From Kineosporia babensis (GTDB lineage Bacteria; Actinomycetota; Actinomycetes; Actinomycetales; Kineosporiaceae), in the NCBI RefSeq assembly GCF_021129305.1, contig NZ_JAJOMB010000014.1, positions 177,362 through 241,361 on the forward strand: a stretch of 64,000 bases of DNA, given 5' to 3'. Positions 45,101 through 58,400 of this stretch are shown here, in pieces; the stretch's first letter is position 1; each line of letters opens with the position of its first letter. The position numbers and the translations under genes were made by a program. The notes beneath the pieces are model-generated. The model was not told the DNA's origin, ran no database searches, and saw nothing but the letters and a program-made list of their open reading frames with translations.

Positions 45101-48100
45101 CGGTGCTGCCGGTCTCCTATGGGCAGCAGTCGTTGTGGCTGCTCGATCGGCTGGGCGGCCCGGGTGGCCGCTACGTGGTGCCGATCCTGCTGCAGCTCTC
45201 CGGTGAGCTCGAGGAGGCTGCTCTGAGCGCGGCGGTGCGGGATCTGGTGGAGCGGCACGAGGTGCTGCGCACGCTGCTTGTTCAGGACGAGGCCGGGCTG
45301 CGGCAGGTGATCGCCGCGGCTTCCGATGTGGTGCTGGAGACGTCCGGCCTGGAGGCTTTCGTTCAGCGCCGGTTCTCGCTGTCCGAAGAACGTCCGTTGC
45401 GGGCCGGTCTGTTTGAGAAGAACGCAGAGCAACGGACGCTGGTGCTGGCGATCCATCATCATGCGGTGGACGAGTGGTCATTTCCCACTCTGCTGAACGA
45501 CCTTGCGCTGGCCTATCGGGCTCGAGTGCAGGGCGTTGCGCCGCAGTGGTCGTCATCGCCGCTGCAGTACGCGGACTTTGCGGTGTGGCAGCGATCGGTC
45601 CGGGGCGAGGAATCGCCTCAGCTGGCTCAGGATCTGGAGTACTGGCGGCAGGCGCTGGCCGATGCACCGGAGGAATCGCGGGTCAGCGCCGATCACCCCT
45701 ACCCAGCTACCCCGTCGCATCGTGGCGCCGACATCGAGTTCGGCGTTGACGCGTCCATCGTTGATGGTCTTCGGGCCGTGGCGGAACGCTTCGGGGCAAC
45801 TGCCTTCATGGTGTGGCAAGCCGCCGTGGCACTGACGGTTTCGGCCCTGGGCGGAGGCGAGGACGTGGTGCTCGGCTCGCCGGTGGGCGGTCGGTCCGAA
45901 CCCGAACTTGAGGACGCGGTCGGCTACTTCGTGAACACCCTCCCGTTCCGGCACCGGATCGGTTTCGGGGACCGGCTCGGCGACGTGCTGGAGCGTACGC
46001 GTGCGACCGTCCTGGAAGGGCTTTCGCACCAGAGCGCGCCGTTCGAGCAGATCGCTGCCGCTGTTGGAGCTGAGCGGTCGGCGGAGCGCAATCCGCTGTT
46101 CCAGGTGATGCTCACCTATCGCCGGCTGGATGCTCCGCTGGAGCCGGACCTGCCGGGGCTTGAGGTGCGGATGGACCGGGCCTCGCTGGGCGCGGTGAAG
46201 ACCGATCTGGACCTGTACGTCACTGATACGGTCGACGGTTCCAGCGCCTTCCTGAGCTACGCGACTGATCTTTTCGAGCGTGCCACGGCCGAACGCTTCG
46301 TCGCCACGCTCCTGAACGTGCTGGGCGCCATCGCCGCCGACCCTTCAACTCCGGTTGCCGCCCTGAGGCTTGCTGAGCACAGTTCTGCGTTGGCTGCGAC
46401 GGATTCGCCCTGGTCTTCGGTGGACGCGATGTTCCGGGCTCAGGTGGAGAAGACGCCGGATGCGTGGGCCGTGCTGGGTGATCTGACGTACGCCGAACTG
46501 GACCGCCAGGTTGATGCTTTCGCCGCGAAGTTGGCTTCGGACGGCGTTGTCGCTGGAGCACGGGTTGCTCTGCTGCTGCCGCGTTCGGTGTCCCGGGTGG
46601 TTGCTCTGCTCGGCGTGCTCCGGGCCTCGGCCGTGTGTGTTCCGGTTGATCCGCTGTATCCCGCCGAGCGAGTGCAGCGGATTCTGGAAGACGCCGATGC
46701 GGCGTGCGTGGTGAGTGATCGGGCCACGAGTGCTGTTCATCAGCTTGGTGCTCGCACGCTCGTGCTGGTGGACGATGCTCGGCAGTTCCGGCCGGCGCCT
46801 ACCCAGCGGCCCGCTGAGGATCACGGTGCCTTCCTCATCTTCACCTCGGGTACCACCGGCCGTCCCAAGGGTGTTCTGCTGTCGCATCGCGCGGTGCTGA
46901 ACCGGCTTGCCTGGGGTGCCCAGAGACTGGGCTTCGGGGTCGGCGACCGCGCGCTGGTGAAGAGCAGCGTCGGGTTTGTGGACGCGGTGACGGAGTTGTT
47001 GGGGCCCCTCACCTCCGGCGCGGCCGTGGTGGTGGCCGACGAGAGCTCGGCCACCGATCCGGTAGCCCTGGCCGGGCTGATCCAGCAGCAGGCCGTGACC
47101 CATCTGCTCACGGTTCCCGGTCTGGCCGACGCGCTGACCCGCCTGCCCGAGTCGCTGGGTTCGCTGCGGCACTGGGTGTGCTCGGGCGAGGTGCTGTCGC
47201 CGGCGACGGCCGAGGCGATGGCTCAGGCTGCGCCGCAGGCGACGCTGCACAATTTCTACGGTTCCACCGAGGTCACCGGCGATGCCACGGCCGGTGCTGT
47301 GAGCGCAGGCATTGGCGGGCCGGTGCCCGGCGTCCGACTGCAGGTGCTTGACGCCTGGCTGCGCCCGGTGCCGCCCGGGGTCGTGGGCGAGTTGTACGTC
47401 GGCGGGCTGCAGTTGGCCGACGGGTACGCTCGGCGCGGTGCGCTGAGCGCCGAACGGTTCGTCGCCGACCCGGCCACCGACTCGGGCGAGCGTCTGTACC
47501 GGACCGGGGACCTCGTCCGTACGCGGTTCGATGGTGTTCTGGACTTCGTGGGCCGCGTCGATGACCAGGTGAAGATCCGCGGCTTCCGGATCGAGCCGTC
47601 CGAGATTCGCGCTGCGCTGCAACGGCATCCGGCGGTCTCGGGAGCTGCCGTTCGCGCACTCGACCATCCGGCCGGAGGCAAGTTCCTCGCCGCCTACGTG
47701 ACCACCCGCTCGGCCACATCGCCCGACGATCTGCGCCACCACGTGTCTGATCTTCTTCCCGGCTACATGGTGCCCGCCTCGTTCACCGTGCTCGATACGT
47801 TCCCGATCACGCCGAACGGGAAGCTGGATCTGCGGGCCCTGCCCATGCCTGCGGTCGGGCTTGGCGAGGCTGAGGGCCGGAGCGCCTCAACGGACTCGGA
47901 ACGTGCTCTGGCCAGGGTGTTCCGCGAGGTTCTGCATCTGGAGCACGATCCCTCGCTGGACGAGGACTTCTTCCGGCTGGGCGGGCATTCGCTGCTGGCC
48001 ACGCACCTGGTGGCCCTGGCCAATGCTCGCCTTGGCATCGAGCTGAGTCTGCGTGACGTGTTCGATCGGCCCACGGTGGCCGGGCTGGCGCAGTTGGCCA

Positions 48101-51100
48101 CCAGTTCCGGTCCGGCTGAAGGGTTACAGGTCGGTGACCTTGAGCGCCCGGATGTGCTGGCGGTGTCGTTCGGGCAGCAGTCGATGTGGCTGGTCGATCA
48201 GTTGGGTGAAAGTGCCTCTCGCTACGTGGTTCCCCTGCGGCTGCGACTCTCCGGAGATCTGAACGAGGCAGCGCTGATCGTTGCGCTGCAGGACGTGGTG
48301 GGGCGGCACGAGGCCCTGCGCACGCTGCTCGTGGAGCAGGATGGTCAGTTGCAGCAGGTCATTGTCCCGGCCGAGGAGGTGGCCTCCCGGCTGGACGTGG
48401 CCGTGGTCAACCTGACCGGCAGTTCTGCCGACCTGCTGGATGCCCGGATCGCCGAGATGGTCCGGAGCCACTTCGATCTTGGCGTAGAATTGCCGTTGCG
48501 AGCCGGGCTGTTTCGGGTTGCTGCGGACGAGCGTGATTTTGTGGTGGTGCTGCATCACCACGCGGTGGACGAGTGGTCGTTGCCGTCGCTGCTGGGTGAT
48601 CTGGCGGTTGCATACCGGGCGCGGGTTGCTGGTACGGCAGTGGGCTGGGCGCCTCTGCGGGTGCAGTATGCGGACTACGCGGTGTGGCAGCGGGCTGTTC
48701 TGGGTGATGCTGCGGATCCGGGTTCCCGGCTCTCGCTTGGGCTGGACTACTGGCGTGCGGCTTTGGAGGGCGCGCCGGCGGAGTCCAGCATCGACGCGGT
48801 TCGCACCGTCAGTGCGGTTGAAAGTGACTTGGGTGTAGCCGGTTCCGGTGCTTCCGCTCCGGGAAAGTCTGTCGGGGGCATTGCTGGCTCGGATGCGGCC
48901 GCGGACCTTGAGTTCTCTCTGGATGCGGATGTGTTGCGTCGGCTGCGGGAGCTGGCCAGTGCGCGCGGCGTGACCGGGTTCATGGTGTTCCAGACTGCGG
49001 TGGCGCTGACGGTCTCTGCGCTGGGCGGTGGCGACGACGTGGTGATCGGGTCGCCGGTGGGTGGCCGGGCTGCGCACGGGCTGGAAGATCTGGTGGGGTA
49101 CTTCGTCAATCCGTTGCCCTTCCGGCATCAGCTGCGGGCCGACGACCTGGTGCAGGACGTGCTGGATCGGGCCCGGGAGACGGTTCTGGCCGGCCTGGCG
49201 CATCAGGCGGTGCCGTTCGAGCAGATTGCGGCTGCGGTGGGGGCGCAGCGTTCGCTCGGGCGTAATCCGGTGTTCCAGGTGATGCTGACCTACCGGCACC
49301 TGGCTGCGCCGCTGGAGCCGGAGCTTCCTGGGGTGCAGGCGCGGTTGGAGCGGGTGCCGCTGGGGGCGGTGAAGACGGACCTGGATCTGTATGTCACCGA
49401 GCATGCGGATCAGGCCACCGGATTCCTGAGCTACGCCACGCACCTGTTCAGCCCGGCCACGGCTGAACGCTTCGTGCGGGTGCTGACCGAAACGCTGCGG
49501 GTGATGTCGGCCGCTCCGGAGACGGCTCTGGCCGATCTGGACGTTGGTGGCTCACGATCGGACGGGGACCCGTCAACGCGGTCTCTTCTGGAGCCGCCGG
49601 ACCCAGCTAGCGCCGACGGCGACGAGTTGGTGGACCAGAGCTTCGATCACCGGGGCCAGGGGCTCTTGGACGAACTGATCTGGGATGGCGTCGAGCCGCG
49701 ATCCCTTGCGGTGGTGAGCGGTGAGATCCGTTGGACCTTCGCGGAACTGGACGACCAGGTCGAGGCCTTCGCCAAGCTGCTGACCGAGCACGCAGTGACG
49801 GTCGGCGACCGGGTGGCGGTGCTCTTGCCGCGGTCGGTGGAGCGGGTTGTGGCGTTGCTGGGGGTGCTGCGGGCCGGAGCGGTGTGCGTTCCGGTTGATC
49901 CGGGGCATCCGCAGGAGCGGGTTCAGCACTTCGTCGAGGACTCGGGCGCGGTGCTGCTGGTGGGCGCGGACCAGACGTTCACGCGCCTGGCGGCCGACCG
50001 GGCCGCAGTCCCGCGCGGGCTTTCGCCGGATGATGCGGCGTTCGTGATCTTCACGTCCGGCACCACCGGTCGGCCCAAGGGCGTCGTGCTGTCGCACCGG
50101 GCGGTGGCGAACCGGCTGCTCTGGGGTGCGGACGTGCTGGGCCTGGGCCCGGGGGACCGGGCGCTGGCGAAGAGCAGCGTGGGGTTTGTGGACGCGGCGA
50201 CGGAGTTGCTGGGTCCGTTGGCTGCGGGTACGGCCGTGGTGATTGCCGGCGAAGCGGCTGCGGGTGATCCGGTGGCGCTGGCCCGGGCGGTTCGGGAGCA
50301 CGGGGTCACGCATCTGCTGACGGTGCCGAGCCTGGCCGATGTGCTGGCCCAGGTGCCGAATGTGGCTGAGTCGTTGGGGTCGTTGCGGCAGTGGGTGTGT
50401 TCGGGCGAGGTGCTGGCGCCGGCCACGATGGCGGCGGTGCGCCGGGTTGCGCCGTCTGCTCGGCTGCACAACTTCTACGGCAGTACCGAGGTGACCGGCG
50501 ACGCGACGGTCGGCGACGAGGGCATCGGTCGGCCGGTGCCGGGGATGCGGGCGCTGGTGCTGGACGCCTGGCTGCGGCCGGTGGCGCCGGGCGTGGTGGG
50601 GGAGCTGTACGTCGGCGGGGTGCAGGTGGCCCAGGGGTATGCCGGGAAGGGCGCGTTGTCAGCGGAACGGTTCGTGGCAGACCCCTTCAGCGGGCGAGGC
50701 GAGCGGCTCTATCGGACCGGGGACCTGGCGCGCTGGACTGAGCTCGGTGAGCTGGAGACTGCCGGACGCGTCGACGATCAGGTGAAGATCCGGGGCTTCC
50801 GGGTCGAGCCGGAGGAGGTCCGGGCCTGTCTGCAGAGGCATCCGGCGGTGACCGGGGCAGTTGTCGTTGCCCGGGAGCAGCCGGCGGGAGGGTTGGCCCT
50901 CGCCGCGTACGTGACGAGGGCCCGGGGCGGGGAACCTCGGGGCGCGGGGACGCTGGGCAAGGAGGTGCTCGGTGCAGAAGATCACGGTGCGGTTGAAGCC
51001 GGGCTAAGGGCGCATGCGGCGGCGGTGTTGCCGGATTACCTGGTCCCCGCGAGTTTCACCGTGCTGAACGAATTCCCCCTCACCCCCAACGGAAAGCTGG

Positions 51101-52455
51101 ATCGAGGGGCCTTGCCAGCGCCGGAACTGAGCACACCGGCCGAAGGTGGCCGGGCGGCGCAGAGCGAGCACGAGCGGGTGCTGGCTGAGGCGTTCCGGGA
51201 GGTCTTGCGGCTGGAACGCGTGCCCACGGTTCAGGACGACTTCTTCCGGCTGGGTGGGGACAGCATCAGCGCGGCGCGGTTGGTGTCGACGGTGCTGGCC
51301 CAGGAGCTGCCGCTGACCTTGCGGGAGGTGTTCGAGCACCGGACCGTGGGCGCGCTGGCCCAGGTGATGCCGGAGAACACGCCAACTATGGACGAGCCGG
51401 TGCCGGTTGCGGTGTCGGCGGCCCTGGAGCGGTTGCGCGAGTCAGGAGCTGACCCCAACGCCTGGGTGTACACCGAGCGCTTCGAGAGCTCGCTGCCGGT
51501 AGAGGAGATCGCCGAGGCCTTCACTCAGCTGGTCCGGCGCACTGATGCGCTGCGGCTGAACCTGCAGCCGGTGAGCAAGCGGCTGTGGCTGACCGAGGTG
51601 TTGCCGGCGGTGAAGCCGGTGGTTGTTGCCGCCGAGCTGGACGGACTGCGGAAGGCAGCGGCGCAGCAGGTGGACATCACCCAAGGCAGGCCGGCGGCGC
51701 TGGCGTACGCGCCGCAGGCGGAGGGCGGCACTGATGTGGTGCTGGCCGTGCATGCGGGGGCTGCTGATCGGGCTTCGGTGCATCGTCTGGCCCAGATGCT
51801 GGTGGCGACCATCGGGTTGACCTCGGTGGACCGGATCAGCATCGTCGGGCCGGCCAGTTCAGTGCCCAACCCGCAGGAGGCGACTGCGTCGCTGGCGCAG
51901 GCATTGCAGGAGGTCGAGGCAGCCGGTTCCCAAGCCGATACGACCGAGCTGGAGCAGTGGCAGGAGTTGCTGAAGCAGGCCGAGCAGCCGGACGAGAGCC
52001 TCTTCGACGAAATCTCCCGTGAGGCGTTCCCAGCTCCCGTCCGAGACGACCTCGACGTTCGCGAGGCCCTGCGCAAGGCGCTGCACACAGCCGGATATCG
52101 CGGGCTGGTGGACGAAGAGGTCGCGCTCCGGCCGGACAGCAGCGGACCTTTCACCGCGACGGCCCCCGTCCCCACCGACGCCAGCGGCCACCCGTCCGTT
52201 GCTGGGTTCCCGCTCTTGCGTCATCACAACCAAAAGGGCCGCCGGGCGCTGAGGCGAACCCCCGTGCCACCCGTCCTCCTGACCCGGATCCACGCCGAGG
52301 CCGAGGAGCGCGAGGGCGTAGAACTCTTGTACCGAGCCGTTGTTCGCTACCGCATCGAACCCGGAGCCGTCACGGTCACCGTGCTCGGCCTGGCCCCCGA
52401 TGTCATCGCCGCCGTGCGCACCGCGCTCACCGGCGAAACCCGGACTTCCCACTGA
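42118..52455 (+). CDS. NRPS 1: three modules, predicted beta-alanine-specific
   Basis: This 3445-residue nonribosomal peptide synthetase starts at GTG 42118. Domains by eye are C0 (1-about 410), A1 (430-895), T1 (Ser941 in LGGHS), C1 (975-1400, HHHAVDEWS at 1113), A2 (1440-1905), T2 (Ser1958), C2 (HHHAVDEWS at 2146), A3 (2520-2985), T3 (Ser3049 in LGGDS), and a degenerate C/E-like tail (3085-3445). C0 is EntF-like, but its active-site HH is DN (DNLLLDG at 132). All three A domains read V-D-T-L-V-S-F-G-D-K at the ten specificity positions, close to the known beta-alanine code VDWVISLADK. No thioesterase is present. Modules are highly similar, suggesting recent internal duplication. Confidence 0.93.
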   Translation: MTAEERVALSPGQRGIWAAQRLFPGTAAFRAGEITWLDGQVDTVAFASAVSQAFTETDALKACFGDFDGMPFQRVDGSAELNTTVLNEPRSDDEIRELARSTFHEFQAPELATASSLMRRANGSWAWFFSSDNLLLDGYSVTLFIRRVAEIYTADPAPEAWFGRLSDGPDPVADSGYWRELLDVDQHPQRSGATIDQLLSFSYRPVRVPLSEDAYDRLRTLARGLRVSWSDALVALWGLYTGLAEQRDELVLRVPFMMRDEPGLLRTPSARSRVLPVVVPIRPRISLGELVASVRNNLRQAKKHADVEDAQIARCWPGGDVSYFGLPSINIKIFDWTAQFGAVSGVVETVSPGQIGRLDLSVYNDPVRGWRLELAGHEALLGLDEVSQHAADFGAFLDRALRAGASTPLYDLVSAPEPATEQTMVLGRRSLEGLLAKGLAEDAVALYVDDVQWSFAELDARVSAFAAGLSGVQGRVALLLGRSPERIVALLGILRAGAACVLLDPAHPTARLQQVLADSGAQVVLSDRSVAARHGSLEGLVLVDEPGWERPSGSRAGRRPVQPDDEAFVIFTSGTTGRPKGVVLSHRAVAQRLAWGADLLGLGVGDRALVKSSVGFVDAVTELLTPLSAGSSIVVAPDDVAVDALALSETIARFEVTHLLTVPGLADALAAGAELPSLQQWVCSGEVLSPATAAAVRLVAPGATVRNFYGSTEVTGDATASLDVSLGHAVPGTWVQVLDSWLRPVPAGSVGELYVGGTQLAQGYAGQGALTAERFVAGAYGERLYRTGDLVRLEADGGLEFVGRADDQVKIRGFRIELEEVRNALESHASVTSATVVLHDQRLAAYVIATTWDEAELREHVAARLPEYAVPSTFTRLEAFPVTANGKLDRRALPAPSVPTFEGRAAQTATERVLESIFRAVLDLDQPLSVHDDFFRLGGHSLLATRVVARVNAELGQNLVLRDVFDAPTIAGLAALVGADSGEKVARPGELPRPAVLPVSYGQQSLWLLDRLGGPGGRYVVPILLQLSGELEEAALSAAVRDLVERHEVLRTLLVQDEAGLRQVIAAASDVVLETSGLEAFVQRRFSLSEERPLRAGLFEKNAEQRTLVLAIHHHAVDEWSFPTLLNDLALAYRARVQGVAPQWSSSPLQYADFAVWQRSVRGEESPQLAQDLEYWRQALADAPEESRVSADHPYPATPSHRGADIEFGVDASIVDGLRAVAERFGATAFMVWQAAVALTVSALGGGEDVVLGSPVGGRSEPELEDAVGYFVNTLPFRHRIGFGDRLGDVLERTRATVLEGLSHQSAPFEQIAAAVGAERSAERNPLFQVMLTYRRLDAPLEPDLPGLEVRMDRASLGAVKTDLDLYVTDTVDGSSAFLSYATDLFERATAERFVATLLNVLGAIAADPSTPVAALRLAEHSSALAATDSPWSSVDAMFRAQVEKTPDAWAVLGDLTYAELDRQVDAFAAKLASDGVVAGARVALLLPRSVSRVVALLGVLRASAVCVPVDPLYPAERVQRILEDADAACVVSDRATSAVHQLGARTLVLVDDARQFRPAPTQRPAEDHGAFLIFTSGTTGRPKGVLLSHRAVLNRLAWGAQRLGFGVGDRALVKSSVGFVDAVTELLGPLTSGAAVVVADESSATDPVALAGLIQQQAVTHLLTVPGLADALTRLPESLGSLRHWVCSGEVLSPATAEAMAQAAPQATLHNFYGSTEVTGDATAGAVSAGIGGPVPGVRLQVLDAWLRPVPPGVVGELYVGGLQLADGYARRGALSAERFVADPATDSGERLYRTGDLVRTRFDGVLDFVGRVDDQVKIRGFRIEPSEIRAALQRHPAVSGAAVRALDHPAGGKFLAAYVTTRSATSPDDLRHHVSDLLPGYMVPASFTVLDTFPITPNGKLDLRALPMPAVGLGEAEGRSASTDSERALARVFREVLHLEHDPSLDEDFFRLGGHSLLATHLVALANARLGIELSLRDVFDRPTVAGLAQLATSSGPAEGLQVGDLERPDVLAVSFGQQSMWLVDQLGESASRYVVPLRLRLSGDLNEAALIVALQDVVGRHEALRTLLVEQDGQLQQVIVPAEEVASRLDVAVVNLTGSSADLLDARIAEMVRSHFDLGVELPLRAGLFRVAADERDFVVVLHHHAVDEWSLPSLLGDLAVAYRARVAGTAVGWAPLRVQYADYAVWQRAVLGDAADPGSRLSLGLDYWRAALEGAPAESSIDAVRTVSAVESDLGVAGSGASAPGKSVGGIAGSDAAADLEFSLDADVLRRLRELASARGVTGFMVFQTAVALTVSALGGGDDVVIGSPVGGRAAHGLEDLVGYFVNPLPFRHQLRADDLVQDVLDRARETVLAGLAHQAVPFEQIAAAVGAQRSLGRNPVFQVMLTYRHLAAPLEPELPGVQARLERVPLGAVKTDLDLYVTEHADQATGFLSYATHLFSPATAERFVRVLTETLRVMSAAPETALADLDVGGSRSDGDPSTRSLLEPPDPASADGDELVDQSFDHRGQGLLDELIWDGVEPRSLAVVSGEIRWTFAELDDQVEAFAKLLTEHAVTVGDRVAVLLPRSVERVVALLGVLRAGAVCVPVDPGHPQERVQHFVEDSGAVLLVGADQTFTRLAADRAAVPRGLSPDDAAFVIFTSGTTGRPKGVVLSHRAVANRLLWGADVLGLGPGDRALAKSSVGFVDAATELLGPLAAGTAVVIAGEAAAGDPVALARAVREHGVTHLLTVPSLADVLAQVPNVAESLGSLRQWVCSGEVLAPATMAAVRRVAPSARLHNFYGSTEVTGDATVGDEGIGRPVPGMRALVLDAWLRPVAPGVVGELYVGGVQVAQGYAGKGALSAERFVADPFSGRGERLYRTGDLARWTELGELETAGRVDDQVKIRGFRVEPEEVRACLQRHPAVTGAVVVAREQPAGGLALAAYVTRARGGEPRGAGTLGKEVLGAEDHGAVEAGLRAHAAAVLPDYLVPASFTVLNEFPLTPNGKLDRGALPAPELSTPAEGGRAAQSEHERVLAEAFREVLRLERVPTVQDDFFRLGGDSISAARLVSTVLAQELPLTLREVFEHRTVGALAQVMPENTPTMDEPVPVAVSAALERLRESGADPNAWVYTERFESSLPVEEIAEAFTQLVRRTDALRLNLQPVSKRLWLTEVLPAVKPVVVAAELDGLRKAAAQQVDITQGRPAALAYAPQAEGGTDVVLAVHAGAADRASVHRLAQMLVATIGLTSVDRISIVGPASSVPNPQEATASLAQALQEVEAAGSQADTTELEQWQELLKQAEQPDESLFDEISREAFPAPVRDDLDVREALRKALHTAGYRGLVDEEVALRPDSSGPFTATAPVPTDASGHPSVAGFPLLRHHNQKGRRALRRTPVPPVLLTRIHAEAEEREGVELLYRAVVRYRIEPGAVTVTVLGLAPDVIAAVRTALTGETRTSH

Positions 52456-52497
52456 ATGCGTCCCGGACGCAGCCTGCTCGACCTTGGAGGAGAACTC

Positions 52498-55400
52498 ATG
52501 TCAGGCCGACTTTTCCCGCTTTCCCGTGCGCAGCGTGGGGTCTGGGCGGCCCAGCGTCTGTTCCCGGCAGCGACGGCCTTCCGGATCGGGCAACTTCTCT
52601 GGCTGGACGGGCCGATCGACGCCGAGGCTCTGGCCCGGGCCGTGCAGCAGGCGTTCAGCGAAACTGATTCACTGAGGGCCCGCTTCACCGAGGTCGACGG
52701 CGTGGGCCGGCAGTGGATCGATCGGACGGCCTCGATCGAGACCCAGATCGTGCGGGAGCCGGCCGACGACGAGACAGTCAGAGGACGCGTTCGGGCGACC
52801 TACCAGGTTCCGGTGGATGTTTCGGAGGAAGGGCTTTCGCAGTCGGTGCTGTACCGACGGCAGGACGATTCCTGGGTGTGGGCGTTCACCACGCATCACC
52901 TGCTGCTGGATGCCTACGGCCTCTCGCTGTTCACCCGCCGCGTGGCTGAGCTTTACAGTGCTGAGCAGCCCACCGAGCGCTGGTTCGGTAGCTGGGAAGA
53001 CGTAGCCGAAGCGGAAAGTACTTATCAGGAGACAGTTCCGCAGGAGTGGGCGTCGGTCTTCGCCGAGGCCGAACCGCTGGGCCAGGGCGCCGAGACCAAC
53101 CCGGAAGAACTGTTCAGCATCTGCGAGCAGAAGGTGCAGGTCCCGCTCGCGGCCGAGACCTGGAAGCTGCTGCAGGACCGCGCTCGCGAGCTGCGGGTGA
53201 ACTGGGCCGCGTATGTCACTGCGCTGTGGGGGTTGTCGTCGGCGCTGACCGAGAACCGGCGTGAACTGATCGTGCGCGTTCCCCTGATGATGCGCGAGAA
53301 CGCGGCCGCGCTGCGCACACCGGGGATGCTGGTGAACACCCTGCCCGTGGTGGTCGAGCTCGAAGGGGGTTCGGCGCTCGGGGATGTGGTGCAGGCCGTG
53401 GCCCGGCAGGTCCGCACGGTCAGTCGCAACCGGGGACTGACCGAGGAGCAGGTGGCGCGGGCCTGGCCGGGCGGTGAGCTGGACTACCGGGCGCTGCCGC
53501 AGATCAACGTCAAGGCGTTCGACTACACGGCCAGGTTCGGCGCGGTGGCCGGGCGGCAGGAGACGGTCAACGCCGGGCCGGTCGGGCGGCTGGACCTGAC
53601 GGTCTACTCCGATGCAGTGCACGGAAACCGGCTGGAACTGGCCGGTCACGAGTCGCTGATCGATGCGCGGAGCCTGAGCGATGCGGCGCAGCGGTTCGCC
53701 GAGTTCCTGGCGGCGGTGCTGCACACAGATCCGGCCACGACGGTGGGCGAACTGCCGATCGCGCTGACCGGCCACGACCGTGAGCGGCTGGCGCGGTGGG
53801 GTAACGGCGCCGAGCTGGACGTGCCGGAAACAACTTTGGACGCGTGGCTGCAGCAGCAGGCGAAGGCGATGCCCGATGCGATGGTGCTGGTGGGCGACGA
53901 CGGTCCTCGCCTCACCTCGGCCGAGTTCGACGCCCGGGTGAATGCCCTGGCCCAGGTGCTGATCGAGCGCGGGGTGGCGGTGGGCGACGCGGTCGGGGTG
54001 ATCATGCCCCGGTCGGTGGACCTGGTAGTCACGCTGGCGGCCGTGATCCGGGCCGGCGGGGCGTGGGTTCCGGTTGACCGCTCCTACCCGGACGACCGCG
54101 TCCACTACGTCTTCTCCGACGCATCGGTGACCGCGATCGTCTCCAATCAGGAAACCGCGCAGCGGGACGGGCTGGCCGGGCTGGCGGCCGAGATGGTGCT
54201 GCTCGACGACCCAGCGGTGGCCGAGACGATGAACCAGGGCCGGGCCGAGGCGCCGGTGCGCTCGCGTCCGGTCTCGCCCGATGATGCGGCCTACTACGTC
54301 TACACGTCCGGCACGACCGGCCGGCCGAAGGGTGTGCGGGTCACGCACCGCGGCATCGTGAACCGGCTGGAGTGGGCCGTGGCCGTGCACGGGTTCGGCC
54401 CGGGTGACCGGGTGCTGCAGAAGACCCCGGCCACGTTCGACGCATGCATGTGGGAGTTCTTCGTGCCGCTGCTGGTCGGCGGCACGGTGGTGGTGGCCAA
54501 GGACGAGGGGCACAAGGACCCGGAGTACCTGGCCGAGGTGATCGGCCGCCACCAGGTCACCGTCACCCACTTCGTGCCCTCGATGCTGCAGGGGTTCCTG
54601 GCCTCGGAACCCGATCCGGCCGCTCTCACCTCGCTGCGGCAGGTGTTCGTCTCCGGCGAGGCGTTCCCGGTCCCGGCGGCCACCCAGGCCCTGAAGCTCT
54701 TTGCGGGAGCCCGGGTCGACAACGTCTACGGGCCCACCGAGACCACCGTCGACGTCACCTATTTGCAGTTGACCGAAGATCCCTCCGCCAGCGGACTTTC
54801 CGTGGTGCCGATCGGTGGCGCCGGGCCCAACATCCGGGTGCTGGTTCTGGACGCCTGGCTGCGGCCGGTCGCGCCGGGGGTGGTGGGTGAGCTCTATCTC
54901 GGCGGCGTGCAGGTGGCCAACGGCTACGTCGGGCGCTACGGGCTCACGTCCGAGCGGTTCGTGGCCGACCCGTTCAGCGAGACCGGCGAGCGGCTGTACC
55001 GCTCCGGTGACCTGGTGCGCTGGAACGATTCTGGCCAGCTGGAGTATCTGGGCCGGGTGGACGACCAGGTCAAGATCCGCGGTTTCCGGATCGAACTCGA
55101 CGAGATCCGCAGCGTGTTGGAGGCCCACCCGTCGGTTGCCGCCGCTGCGGTGGTGGCGATGGAGCACCCGGCGGGCGGTAAATTCCTGGCTGCCTATGTG
55201 ATTCCGGCTGCCGAGGTGGAGATCGAGCAGCTGCGGGCGCATGCCGAGGTCAGCCTGCCCGACTACATGGTCCCGACCACGTTCACCTTCCTGGACTCCT
55301 TCCCGACGAACGCGAACGGCAAGCTCGAACGGCGGGCACTACCGGCTCCGGACCTCGGCGCCGACAGCGCGGGCGGTCGGCAGCCGCAGACCCGCACCGA

Positions 55401-58400
55401 GCAGGTGCTGGCCGAGACGTTCCGGGAGGTGCTGCAGTTCGCGCCGGAGCGGTCGCTGTCGGTGGAGGACGACTTCTTCCGGCTCGGCGGCGACAGCATC
55501 CTGTCGATCCAGGTGGTGTCCCGGGCACGGCGGGCCGGCATCACCGTGACCGCGGCCGAAGTGTTCACCGCCCGCACGATCGCTGCGCTGGCCCGGCTGG
55601 CCGACGGCCGGGGCGAGAGCGTCGCCGCTGGTCTGATCGAGCAGTCCGAGTCGGGGTTGTGGCCGATTGCCGCGGCGAAGGTCGGGCTGCCGGGCTTCGA
55701 GTCGTTCAGCCAGTCGTTCACGTATGTCACGCCGCCGGAGCTGACCGAGGAGGTGCTGGGCCGGATCCTGTTGCGGGTGCTCCGGCATCATCCGGCGCTG
55801 ACCGGGCGGCTGACCGGGGACAACCGTTTCGAGGTACGCCAGGCGCGGGCGGCGGCCTTCGAGCGGATCGAGGTGTTCGGCCGGTGGAGCGAGCCTGAAT
55901 GGATCGATCAGCTCCGGGCGATGTCGGCAGAACTGTCCGAGGACCTGGACCCGGCCCGCGGGGTGCTCTGGAAGGCGGTCTGGTTCACCAGCGAGACGAG
56001 CGACGACGGTTGCGGCCGGCTGCTGCTGGTGGTGCACCACCTGGTGGTCGACGGGGTGTCCTGGCGATTGCTCGGTGACGACCTTCGCGACGCCTGGGCC
56101 GACCGGCCGCTGCTGCCCACCGGAACCGGTCTGGCCACCTGGTCGCAGGCCCTGGCCCAGCGCGCTGCGGACCCTGACATCACGGCGCAGAGCCAATACT
56201 GGACGAGTGTCGTCGGCGGTGTGGATCCGCGGCTGGGCGAGCGGGCGCTGGACCCGGAACAGGACACCTACGCCGCCGGTGGCCGCCTCGAACTCACCCT
56301 GCCGGCCGAGCTGACCCGCTCGATCCTGACCGACATTCCTCGGGCGCTGTCGGCGGAGATCGACGACGTGCTGCTGGGCGCTCTGACGATCGCAGTGGGG
56401 ACGCTGGCGAGCCGTCAGGAGGCGGGGCACCGGCGGGTCCTGATCGGCCTGGAAGGGCATGGTCGCGAAGAGACGCTCGTGCCCGGCAGCGATCTGTCGC
56501 GCACGGTCGGGTGGTTCACCAGTTGGTACCCGGTGGCCCTGTCCACCGATGACATCGATCCGGCGGCCGCGCTGAACGACCCGTCCGCGGCCGCCGAGGC
56601 TGTGCTGCGGGTGAAGGAACACCTGCGGGCGGTGCCGGGCCGGGGGATGGGGTACGGCCTCTTGGCCGCGAGTTTGCCGGCTGGGACGGCACCGCAGATC
56701 GGCTTCAACTACCTGGGGCAGTTCGGCGCCGACCCGCAGGGCGTGTTCGGCGCGGCCCCGGAAGCACCGGGCCTGCATGCGCACACCCCGCACGACCTGC
56801 CGCGCCCAGCAGCGATCGACATCAACGCGGCCGCCCTGGGCACTGAACTGTTCGCCTCCATCGACTTCGCCGACGCTGTCGCCGCGAGCACCGTGCAGCA
56901 GATCAAGGACGCCTGGATCGCCGCGCTGAACAGCCTGGCCACCTTCGCCGCGGGCACCGGGCAGCCGCGGCGCTCGCCGTCCGACCTGACTGCCGACGGG
57001 CTCGACCGGCAGGACATCGCCGAGTGGGAGAACCGCTACGGCGCGATCACGGATGTGCTGGACCTGAGCGCGCTCCAGCAGGGTCTGCTCTTCCACTCCG
57101 AACTCAGCGCAACGGACACCGCAACCGTCGATGTCTACGTGACCCAGACCGTCCGTACGTTCGAAGGCTGTTTGAACGTGGACCGCCTGAACACGGCCTT
57201 CCAGCGCGCATTCCAGCGACACCCGGCCCTGCGCTCTGCCTTCCGCACCACGAGCTCCGGCGTTGGCGTGGCCGTTGTCCCGGCGCAGGTCGACTTCGCC
57301 GTGCGGGTGAGCGACGCCGACGCCGAAACGACCGCCGACGAGGACCGGGCCCTGCCCTTCGACGTCACCGCGGCCCCGCTGGTCCGAGCCACGCTGGCCG
57401 AGGGCCACACCCTGATCGTCACGGTGCACCACGCCCTGGCCGACGGCTGGTCGGCCACGCTCTTCGATCACGCGGTGGCGCAGGCCTACCGTGACCCGAA
57501 CTCCGTCCACGGCGGGGACCTGGCCGTTCACCGGGCGATGGCCCGGCGCCCGGAACCGGACCCGGCGCCGTGGCTGCCGGTGCTGGCCGACCTGGACTCG
57601 CCCACCCTGGTGGCGGCAGCCGAACAGTCCGGCCGGGCCTACCCGGTGCCGGTGGACATCGAACTCGACGCCGAACTGCTGCGGCGACTCACGCAGCAGG
57701 CCCGGGACAGCGGCGCCACGCTGAACGCCTTCGTCCAGGCCGCCTGGGGTATCACGCTGGCAGCGGTAACCGGTCAGGGGAGCGTGACCTTCGGTACCAC
57801 GGCCTCGGGGCGGCCGGCCGAGATCGACGGCATCGAAGACACGGCCGGGCTTTTCATCAACACGATTCCGGCGGTGGTGCGGCTCTTCGGCGCTGACACG
57901 CTGGCCGATGTGGTGGGCCGGATACAGCAGCAGAACGTGAGCCTGCTGGAGCACCAGGACGTGCCGTTGCCCCAGTTGCAGCGGCTGGCCGGGCACACGC
58001 CGCTGTTCGACACCCTGGTGGTGTTCGAGAACTATCCCTTCGATCACTCCAGCCTGGAGAACACCTACGCGCAGGCCGGGCTGTCGATCGTCGGTACCCG
58101 CCTGCGGGACTCGACGCACTACCCGCTGACCGTGATCGTGGTGCCGCGCGAACAGTTGCTGCTGCGCTTCCTTTTCGCCGACCAGGTGTTCTCCGAGCGG
58201 CAGCAGGCACTGTTCGTCTCGCTGTTCACCCGGGTCCTGCAGGCGTACGCCGATGGGCCGCACCACGCGGTGGGTTCGCTCGACCTGGCCACCGAAGCCC
58301 AGGTCCAGGAACTCGACCGGTGGGCTCACGGGGCCTCGCACGACCTGGCGGCCTCGTCGGTCGGTGACCTGCTGGCCGCGCAGGTGGCCCGCACACCGGA

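Noticed and set aside
55339..58341. 1000-codon open frame on the minus strand
   Set aside because: It lies antisense to conserved C, A and E domains of NRPS 2, has no recognisable motif and is the expected by-product of high third-position GC. The same holds for 52669-55242, 43333-45462 and 58558-60519.
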